A stretch of DNA of 5,381 nucleotides from an uncultured Bacilli bacterium (lineage in GTDB: Bacteria; Bacillota_I; Bacilli_A; RF39; UBA660): NCBI GenBank assembly GCA_944363755.1, contig CALVVC010000073.1:1-5381 (forward strand), read 5' to 3'. This document shows positions 1-4,633 of the stretch, in pieces. The stretch's first letter is position 1, and each line of letters starts with the position of its first letter. A program made the position numbers and the translations under genes. The notes beneath the pieces were generated by a model that did no database searches, had not been told where the DNA came from, and worked only from the letters and a program-made list of their open reading frames with translations.

Positions 1-191
1 TAAGCCCCCATTTCTTTACTACTTACATCTTCTGATGCATAAGTTATATTATTTGGTATTAATGGTAAGTAACAAACACTAGGTATTAAAATCATCTCAT
101 GATTATAAGTATTTAAAGTTTTATAATCTTCTAAGTAGTTTAATATCTCATCTTTTGTAAAATTACTCTTGTGATTTAAAGCTATTATCAT
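1..191 (-). CDS. tpiA: Triosephosphate isomerase, N-terminal part (cut by window edge)
   Basis: Only the first 63 codons are inside the window; the gene continues past position 1. The product should interconvert dihydroxyacetone phosphate and glyceraldehyde 3-phosphate in the cytosol, feeding the GAPDH and PGK encoded next door. The start is MIIALNHKSN: the first beta strand followed by N6-x-K8, which matches the Asn and catalytic Lys of the family's GNWKMN signature. Then come an ILIPSVCYLPLI strand and loop (residues 34-45, like APPFTYLPLV), SEDV (53-56, like AQDV/AQNV), and MGA plus a codon beginning TA at the edge, as expected for GAYTGE. The ATG (191-189) has an AAAGGAG Shine-Dalgarno at 201-207, 9 nt away. 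The start lies 29 nt inside the upstream glycosyltransferase gene, so the two are probably translationally coupled. The signature loop is divergent (Trp to His, Met to Ser), and the N-terminal part is roughly ten residues shorter than in E. coli TIM. Identification is by motif order and operon context; the His and Glu catalytic residues are off-window. Confidence 0.85.
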   Translation of the reverse strand, partial: MIIALNHKSNFTKDEILNYLEDYKTLNTYNHEMILIPSVCYLPLIPNNITYASEDVSSKEMGA

Positions 192-1431
192 TTTTATTTT
201 CTCCTTTAATAACATTTTTAAGTTTATCCACAATAACAGTGGATAAAGATTGTTTCTTCTTATGTTTATTAATGGCTATTTTATAGACTTCTAAAACAGA
301 GTCAGCAAAGCTTGATAAAGAATATTTCTTAACTGAGCTTTCTGCTTTATCTGTTAAATTTTCTAGTTCTAATTTATTAGTAGCTAGTTCTTCTACTATT
401 TGTAAGCAGTCTTTTTTGTTTTTAAAAATACGGCCATTATAGTTATCTACAACTACACTTTTAAAGGCATCATCATCAATACAAATTACTGGAAGGGATG
501 CTGCTAGTGCTTCAATAACAGTTAGCCCCTGTGTCTCAGTAGTTGATGCTGTTATAAAAGCATTACTTACGTGATAGTAATTTGGCATATCAACCCATGC
601 TACTTTTCCTGTAAATTTTATTCTATCTTCAAGACCTTTTTCTTTAACTACTTTTTTATACTTTTCTTCATCTGGTCCATAACCTACTATTAAAAGTTTA
701 ATATTCTTATTATTTGTTTTTTCTATAATATCAAAGAGAAAAGGAACATTTTTCTCCTGAGCAAGTCTTCCTACAAATAGCATAACAAAATCTTTTTTCT
801 TATAGCCCAGTTCATGTTTTAGTTTTAATACTTTTAACTTATCAGTATTTTCTTTATAAAATCTTGAAGCATCTACTCCTGTTGGTACAATATAAATATC
901 TTTATCATAATGATATTCATCTCTAAATAAATGATATGTTTTTACAGTTGGGACAATAAAGGCATCGGCTGTGTTATCACAATAGAACTTACTTAAATAT
1001 TCAACTGCTTTCTTACATCCCATATCAAAGAATTTTATATTTCTTGAAACATACCAAGTATAGTCTTTATACATAGTATGATAAGTATGTACTAGAGGTA
1101 TATTATATTGTTTAGCGAATAGTCTTGCAAATATTCCCATACTAAGTTCTGTGTGTGAGTGAATTAATTGTAAATCCCATGATTTAATCCAGTTTATTAC
1201 TTTTAGAGGATAGATACTAGACATTCTATAGTCATATATTCCTAAAGGAATTCCTGGGATTCTTAGTATTTTTTCTTTTTCGTCATAGTCATAGGTCTTA
1301 CTATCATGTCCAACAGTAACTATATAAATAGTATGACCTTTTTGTTCAAGAGCTTTTTTTAATGTTTCAACACTAGTTATAACTCCGTTAACAGATGGTA
1401 CATATGAATCTGTAAATAGACCTATTCTCAT
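163..1431 (-). CDS. GT4-family glycosyltransferase, probable diacylglycerol glucosyltransferase
   Basis: A 422-residue GT-B-fold glycosyltransferase of the GT4 family. The N-terminal Rossmann domain opens with MRIGLFTDSYVPSVNGV (1-17), the typical start with a Gly-rich acceptor-side loop. It carries HSHTE (91-95) and HTYHT (115-119). The linker VPTGVD (182-187) leads to the nucleotide-sugar domain, with GRLAQEKN (221-228; Arg and Lys that hold the sugar-nucleotide phosphates) and the E-x7-E motif (E299 to E307, in TETQGLTVIEA). The opening and overall layout are closest to 1,2-diacylglycerol 3-glucosyltransferases of the Acholeplasma and Gram-positive type, which build membrane glucolipids at the inner leaflet; other GT4 acceptors cannot be excluded. 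A Lys-rich tail (386-413) could help membrane attachment. There is no signal peptide or membrane span. The ATG has an AGGAGG at 1439-1444, 7 nt upstream. The gene follows pgk by 24 nt with no terminator between, and its last 29 nt overlap tpiA, so it is cotranscribed with glycolytic genes. Confidence 0.85.
   Translation of the reverse strand: MRIGLFTDSYVPSVNGVITSVETLKKALEQKGHTIYIVTVGHDSKTYDYDEKEKILRIPGIPLGIYDYRMSSIYPLKVINWIKSWDLQLIHSHTELSMGIFARLFAKQYNIPLVHTYHTMYKDYTWYVSRNIKFFDMGCKKAVEYLSKFYCDNTADAFIVPTVKTYHLFRDEYHYDKDIYIVPTGVDASRFYKENTDKLKVLKLKHELGYKKKDFVMLFVGRLAQEKNVPFLFDIIEKTNNKNIKLLIVGYGPDEEKYKKVVKEKGLEDRIKFTGKVAWVDMPNYYHVSNAFITASTTETQGLTVIEALAASLPVICIDDDAFKSVVVDNYNGRIFKNKKDCLQIVEELATNKLELENLTDKAESSVKKYSLSSFADSVLEVYKIAINKHKKKQSLSTVIVDKLKNVIKGENKNDNSFKSQE
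201..207 (-). promoter_or_regulatory. tpiA ribosome binding site inside the glycosyltransferase gene
   Basis: AAAGGAG on the minus strand, 9 nt before the tpiA ATG at 191, within the glycosyltransferase codons for K-G-E near its C-terminus. It supports ATG 191 as the true isomerase start despite the 29-nt gene overlap. Confidence 0.8.
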
Positions 1432-1455
1432 AAGTTTTCCTCCTTTAGTAATATT

Positions 1456-2634
1456 TTATTTTTCAGGGATATTTTTTAATCCTTTTAGTTCTTTTCCTTC
1501 AAGATATTCTAAAGTAGCTCCTCCACCTGTTGAGATATGATATAGTTTATCTTCTACATTACAAGCTGAGGCAGCGGCAACGATATCTCCTCCTCCAAGT
1601 ACTGTTTTAGCATTAATTTCTGTTAAGTAAGTTAAAACATCATTTGTTCCTTTTACATAGTTTTTAAATTCATAAACACCAAGTGGTCCATTCCACATAA
1701 TAGTTTTAGCACTTGCTAAATTATTTTTAAAGATATTAACAGTATTAGGACCAATATCTAAGCCCATATCATTATCAGTTAGTTCTGTTATATCTTTAAT
1801 AGTTCCTTTAGTATCAATATATTCATCATTACAAACTACATCTACTGGTAAGATAATCTTATCTTCATTTTCTTTTAGGATTTTTTTACAGAAAGAAAGA
1901 GCTTCTTCATCTAATAGAGAGTTACCTATATTATAACCTTCTGCTTTTAAGAAAGTAAAAGCCATTCCTCCTCCAATTAAGATCTTATCACATTTAGGAA
2001 GTAAATTTTCAATTAATCCTATCTTATCACTTACTTTAGCACCTCCTAATATTATTATAAATGGTCTATCAGGATTAAAAAGATAAGATAAAGCATTTAG
2101 TTCTTGTTCAACAAGTAATCCAACACAACTAGGTAGATAGGTACTTATTCCAACATTAGAAGCATGGGCTCTATGAAGGGTACCAAAGGCATCATTAACA
2201 AATACTTCTCCTAAACTTGCCCAATATTTAGCAAGTTCCATATCACAGCCACTTTCTTTTTTACCTTCTAAATCTTCATAACGGGTATTTTGTATTAAAA
2301 CGATATCTTTATCTTTCATATTAGAAATAGCTTCTTCTAATTCTTCCCCTCTTGTAGCATTTACAAAAGTTACGTGTTTTTCTAATAGTTCACTAAGTCT
2401 TGTTGCAACAACACTAAGGTCATTTTTAGTTTTATCTTCTTCTGTTTTAACACGTCCTAAGTGAGACATTAATATTAATTTAGCATTATGCTCTAAACAA
2501 TATTTAATTGTAGGCAAACTCTTTACTATTCTAGTATCATCAGTAATTTTTCCATCTTTAATTGGAACATTAAAATCACATCTAATTATTACTTTTTTAC
2601 TATTTATATTTATATCTTTAACTGTTTTCTTCAT
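1456..2634 (-). CDS. pgk: Phosphoglycerate kinase
   Basis: A complete 392-residue PGK, the usual bacterial length. It transfers phosphate from 1,3-bisphosphoglycerate to ADP, the first ATP-yielding step of lower glycolysis, in the cytosol. N-domain substrate residues are all present: D20, N22 (in CDFNVP), R35, H58 and R61 (SHLGR 57-61), R118, and the HRAH loop at 154-157. The C-domain nucleotide site shows GGAKVSDK (197-204), WNGPLGVYE (314-322), GGGD (347-350) and STGGGATLE (368-376), ending ELKGLKNIPEK. Two small departures are Q115 where ENxR is usual and I351 after GGGD, where Ser or Thr is common. The ATG has AGGAGG at 2646-2651, 11 nt upstream, and its own predicted promoter. It is the first gene of a unit with the glycosyltransferase and tpiA, separated from gap by the gap terminator. 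Confidence 0.98.
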   Translation of the reverse strand: MKKTVKDININSKKVIIRCDFNVPIKDGKITDDTRIVKSLPTIKYCLEHNAKLILMSHLGRVKTEEDKTKNDLSVVATRLSELLEKHVTFVNATRGEELEEAISNMKDKDIVLIQNTRYEDLEGKKESGCDMELAKYWASLGEVFVNDAFGTLHRAHASNVGISTYLPSCVGLLVEQELNALSYLFNPDRPFIIILGGAKVSDKIGLIENLLPKCDKILIGGGMAFTFLKAEGYNIGNSLLDEEALSFCKKILKENEDKIILPVDVVCNDEYIDTKGTIKDITELTDNDMGLDIGPNTVNIFKNNLASAKTIMWNGPLGVYEFKNYVKGTNDVLTYLTEINAKTVLGGGDIVAAASACNVEDKLYHISTGGGATLEYLEGKELKGLKNIPEK

Positions 2635-2645
2635 ATAGTTATCTT

Positions 2646-2651
2646 CCTCCT
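2646..2651 (-). promoter_or_regulatory. pgk ribosome binding site at the predicted transcript 5' end
   Basis: AGGAGG on the minus strand, 11 nt before the pgk ATG, a slightly long spacing. If the predicted promoter is right, the transcript would start at or just before this site, leaving almost no untranslated leader ahead of it. Confidence 0.75.
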
Positions 2652-2714
2652 AATAATATTGTAGTATTTTTCTTATATTTTTTCAATGTTTCTTACATTT
2701 ATAACAATATTGTA
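2651..2714 (-). repeat. Pair of 13-nt near-identical motifs flanking the pgk promoter
   Basis: The motif TAAYAATATTGTA (plus-strand reading) occurs at 2651-2663 and 2702-2714, matching at 12 of 13 positions, with starts 51 bp apart (about five helical turns). The downstream copy covers the pgk -10 box. The upstream copy contains the perfect 10-bp palindrome ACAATATTGT (2704-2713). This arrangement would suit a repressor binding two sites, but in AT-rich DNA it could be chance. Confidence 0.4.
2658..2686 (-). promoter_or_regulatory. Predicted sigma-A promoter of pgk / glycosyltransferase / tpiA
   Basis: On the minus strand TTGAAA (2686-2681), a 17-nt spacer and TACAAT (2663-2658): five of six matches in each box at the ideal spacing. 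The expected start is near 2651, the first base of AGGAGG, giving a leader of about 17 nt. It sits between the gap terminator and pgk, the right place for an independent promoter. AT-rich surroundings raise the chance of accidental matches, but the combination of both boxes and spacing is good. Confidence 0.72.
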
Positions 2715-2719
2715 ATGTC

Positions 2720-2744
2720 AAAAGAAAAAAGAGCATAAGCTCTT
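2720..2744 (-). terminator. Intrinsic terminator of gap
   Basis: On the minus strand AAGAGC (2744-2739), a TTAT loop and GCTCTT (2734-2729) form a 6-bp stem. It is followed by a T-rich tract: six T overlapping the arm end (2730-2725), C, then four T (2723-2720). The first arm starts with the last two bases of the gap TAA stop. The stem is short, so some readthrough into pgk is plausible; the symmetrical hairpin has no useful T-tract for the opposite strand. Confidence 0.82.
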
Positions 2745-3747
2745 ATAGATTAGCGACGTATTTGGCTACTCTTATATACTGGGCAGTATAACTCATTTCA
2801 TTATCATACCATGCTACTACTTTAACTAATTGTTCGCCATCTACTTCACTAATTGAAGTTAATAGACTATCAACTAAGCTTCCATAATGCATACCAATTG
2901 TGTCACTTGATACGATTGGATCAGTTGTATAACCTAGAGTTTCATTAGTATTATTTTTAAGAGCTTCATTAATCTCATCTACAGTTGTATTTTTATTAAG
3001 TTTTAATACTAAGTCAACAACTGAGCCTGTAGTTACAGGAACTCTCATAGCAGTACCTTCCATTTTTCCTTCAAGGTTAGGTAATACTTTCCCAATAGCT
3101 GATGCGGCACCAGTTGATGCTGGAACAATATTAGCAGCACTTGCTCTACCACGGCGGGCTTTTATTCCTTTCTTGTGAGCGACATCAAGGGTTGCTTGGT
3201 CATTTGTATAAGCGTGTACTGTAGTCATATAGCCTTGTTTAATACCAAAGTTATCATCTAATACTTTTAAAACTGGAGCAAGGCAGTTAGTTGTACAACT
3301 AGCAGCTGATATTATTTTTTCACTTCCATCTAATATGTCATGGTTAACATTATAGACAATAGTTTTAACATCGCCTTTAGCAGGTGCTGATATTATTACT
3401 TTTTTAGCACCAGCATTAATATGTGCCATAGCTTTCTCATCACTAGTAAACCTTCCTGTACATTCTAGCACTATATCGATATCTAAATCTTTCCAAGGTA
3501 AATTATTAGGATCTGTTTCAGCATAAACTTTAATTTTCTTATCTCCTACTATAATATTATCTCCTTCAAAAGATATTTCATCTGTTTTATATCTTCTGTG
3601 TGAAGTATCATATTTAAGTAAGTATGCTAGTTGTTCTGCATCTGTTAAATCATTAATAGCTACTACTTCCATTTCAGGATCTTCATCAAGTAGTCTAAAA
3701 GCTAACCTTCCTATTCTTCCAAACCCATTAATTGCAACTTTTTTCAT
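2743..3747 (-). CDS. gap: Glyceraldehyde-3-phosphate dehydrogenase, phosphorylating
   Basis: A 334-residue GAPDH that oxidises glyceraldehyde 3-phosphate with NAD and phosphate to 1,3-bisphosphoglycerate, the substrate of the neighbouring PGK. The Rossmann start [14 protein letters not shown] (1-14) and D33 in INDLTD indicate NAD preference. The catalytic Cys is C151 in SAASCTTNC (147-155), with the partner His H178 in [10 protein letters not shown] (175-184). The phosphate-site Arg is R235 ([13 protein letters not shown]), and the C-terminal signature is WYDNEMSY (313-320). The S-loop reads LDVAHKKG (187-194) where NAD enzymes of the Bacillus type have LDLPH. The start is the ATG at 3747, 7 nt from AGGAGG (3755-3760); an in-frame TTG 12 codons upstream adds residues that do not belong to the family. 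The ATG shares its A with the stop codon of the small upstream gene (TAATG), suggesting coupled translation. A hairpin terminator begins inside the gap stop codon. Confidence 0.98.
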   Translation of the reverse strand: MKKVAINGFGRIGRLAFRLLDEDPEMEVVAINDLTDAEQLAYLLKYDTSHRRYKTDEISFEGDNIIVGDKKIKVYAETDPNNLPWKDLDIDIVLECTGRFTSDEKAMAHINAGAKKVIISAPAKGDVKTIVYNVNHDILDGSEKIISAASCTTNCLAPVLKVLDDNFGIKQGYMTTVHAYTNDQATLDVAHKKGIKARRGRASAANIVPASTGAASAIGKVLPNLEGKMEGTAMRVPVTTGSVVDLVLKLNKNTTVDEINEALKNNTNETLGYTTDPIVSSDTIGMHYGSLVDSLLTSISEVDGEQLVKVVAWYDNEMSYTAQYIRVAKYVANL

Positions 3748-3935
3748 TAATCTTCCTCCTCTTCTGTACCTGGTACAAACCAACCATTTTCATTCTCCAC
3801 TGCTTTGTTTGGAGAATCTTTTTCTATTCCATTATTATAAGCTAAAACCATAATAGCGATAAGAATAATAATAAATAAACCAATAAATAATAACATTGTA
3901 CTCATCCCGAAACCTCTATTATTAAGTTTAACCAT
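3747..3935 (-). CDS. Small single-pass membrane protein, prepilin-like N-terminus, unknown function
   Basis: A 62-residue protein I do not recognise. A short basic N-terminus (K3, R7) with RGFGM (7-11) precedes one very hydrophobic segment at about 12-32 ([20 protein letters not shown] is residues 11-30). A polar, Asn-rich stretch and a strongly acidic end, EEEED (58-62), follow. Positive-inside reasoning predicts N-in/C-out with about 30 residues outside. Gly-Phe just before the hydrophobic stretch resembles a type IV prepilin cleavage site, but the Glu usual at mature position 5 is absent. The ATG at 3935 follows AAGGTGAT (3939-3946). It lies 15 nt after the nucleotidase stop, and its TAA overlaps the gap ATG by one base. 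The codons for the acidic tail contain the gap Shine-Dalgarno, so translation here probably reaches into gap initiation. Operon position, good ribosome site and protein-like composition support a real gene; its function is unknown. Confidence 0.75.
   Translation of the reverse strand: MVKLNNRGFGMSTMLLFIGLFIIILIAIMVLAYNNGIEKDSPNKAVENENGWFVPGTEEEED
3755..3760 (-). promoter_or_regulatory. gap ribosome binding site embedded in the small membrane-protein gene
   Basis: AGGAGG on the minus strand, 7 nt before the gap ATG (3747). It lies in the codons for the acidic end of the upstream 62-residue protein (within GAG-GAG-GAA). It fixes the gap start and means that ribosomes finishing the small gene pass over the site and stop on TAATG. 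Confidence 0.88.
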
Positions 3936-3950
3936 TTTATCACCTTCTTA

Positions 3951-4553
3951 TTAAATTATTTCAATAGCAGCAAATTTATTTATTATTTCTTGATATATTT
4001 GATACCAAGAATATACTCTAATTACATTTTTTCCTGTACATCCCCCGTTATACGGAGCATCAAAGACCATAACAGGGATAATTTTAGATATATCATTAAC
4101 ATTACTAGCTTTATCTTCTATCATTAAATCAAGACCTATGCTTAAGCATTTCTCTCTTTTATTATTTGTATTAATAACTATCTCATCATATTCAATATTA
4201 TGTTTATCTAACCAAGCTTTAACATAGTAGTCTATCATACCACTATATTGATGAGTTAAGTATTGATTGTCTCTTGCTGATAATATTATAATTTTATGTC
4301 CATCTTTTCGTAGTTTATGAATAACTTCACTAGCGTATGGTCTTACAGGAATAGCGATTAATAAATCAAAGATATATTGGCGCCAGAACTCTATGTTCTC
4401 TTCACTTGTTAAGTGGAATTGTTCTTCCATATAATAACCTTTAGGATTAAAGCCTCTATTTATGTTTTGTTCTAAGCAAAACTTAGAGCCACAGGCAAAA
4501 TGCCACTCTGCTACATCATTTAATACGCCATCTAAATCAACACCTATACGCAT
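3951..4553 (-). CDS. HAD-superfamily 5'(3')-nucleotidase-like phosphatase (NT5C type)
   Basis: A 200-residue HAD-fold phosphohydrolase. Motif I is DLDG (D6 nucleophile, D8 acid/base) at the very N-terminus. Motif II is the Ser of ILSAR (S92), the motif III Lys is likely in NKREK (131-135), and the acidic motif IV is MIEDKASN (144-151). The 13-60 cap region and the late PYNGGC...IRVYSW segment (167-184) fit the NT5C / YqfW-like nucleotidase group, whose characterised members dephosphorylate (deoxy)nucleoside monophosphates. Cytosolic; no signal or membrane segment. The true substrate is inferred only from the family. The ATG at 4553 is preferred: GAAGGG (4564-4569) sits 10 nt upstream. An in-frame TTG at 4562 lies only 1 nt from that site. 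It is the first gene after the rpoC terminator and has its own predicted promoter. It leads the small membrane gene and gap, 15 nt before the former. Confidence 0.85.
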   Translation of the reverse strand: MRIGVDLDGVLNDVAEWHFACGSKFCLEQNINRGFNPKGYYMEEQFHLTSEENIEFWRQYIFDLLIAIPVRPYASEVIHKLRKDGHKIIILSARDNQYLTHQYSGMIDYYVKAWLDKHNIEYDEIVINTNNKREKCLSIGLDLMIEDKASNVNDISKIIPVMVFDAPYNGGCTGKNVIRVYSWYQIYQEIINKFAAIEII

Positions 4554-4563
4554 TTTAACCAAT

Positions 4564-4569
4564 CCCTTC
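4564..4569 (-). promoter_or_regulatory. Ribosome binding site that sets the nucleotidase start
   Basis: GAAGGG on the minus strand, 10 nt before the ATG at 4553 but only 1 nt before the in-frame TTG at 4562. The spacing decides for the ATG and removes three N-terminal residues from the longest reading. Confidence 0.7.
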
Positions 4570-4576
4570 TTTTATT

Positions 4577-4585
4577 ATTGTAACA
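4577..4585 (-). promoter_or_regulatory. Predicted extended -10 promoter for the nucleotidase / small ORF / gap unit
   Basis: The minus strand reads TGTTACAAT, a TGn-extended -10 with the near-consensus hexamer TACAAT at 4582-4577. No good -35 exists because the region 16-18 nt upstream is the terminator arm and T-tract, which is tolerable for extended -10 promoters. The expected start is near 4570, giving a leader of about 17 nt that begins at the Shine-Dalgarno. Placed in the only gap between rpoC and the next gene. Inferred from sequence only. Confidence 0.6.
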
Positions 4586-4593
4586 AAAGACAC

Positions 4594-4633
4594 AAAAAAA
4601 AGGAATAGTGTTTATAAAATTTGACACTATTCC
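4594..4633 (-). terminator. Intrinsic terminator of rpoC
   Basis: On the minus strand a perfect 10-bp stem (GGAATAGTGT at 4633-4624 with ACACTATTCC at 4611-4602) and a 12-nt loop are followed at once by eight T residues (4601-4594). The upstream arm holds the last rpoC codon (GAA) and the TAG stop, so the hairpin forms only once ribosomes clear the end of the gene. It separates the polymerase operon from the nucleotidase unit, although the downstream promoter follows within about 12 nt. Confidence 0.93.

Noticed and set aside
1432..1455. Possible terminator or promoter between pgk and the glycosyltransferase
   Set aside because: The 24-nt gap holds only a Shine-Dalgarno and AT-rich spacer; no hairpin or promoter boxes.
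2693..2721. Consensus TTGACA (2716-2721) as a -35 box for pgk
   Set aside because: At 17-18 nt spacing only ATGTAA or TGTAAG is available as a -10, and the better TATAAA is only 12 nt away; the TTGAAA-N17-TACAAT pair downstream is far better.
3748..3783. TTG-initiated 12-residue N-terminal extension of gap
   Set aside because: The added residues do not fit the family, which begins at [11 protein letters not shown]; the strong Shine-Dalgarno at 3755-3760 is inside the extension and correctly spaced for ATG 3747.
4554..4562. TTG start for the nucleotidase
   Set aside because: It would sit 1 nt from the Shine-Dalgarno; the ATG at 4553 is at normal spacing and directly precedes the motif I strand.
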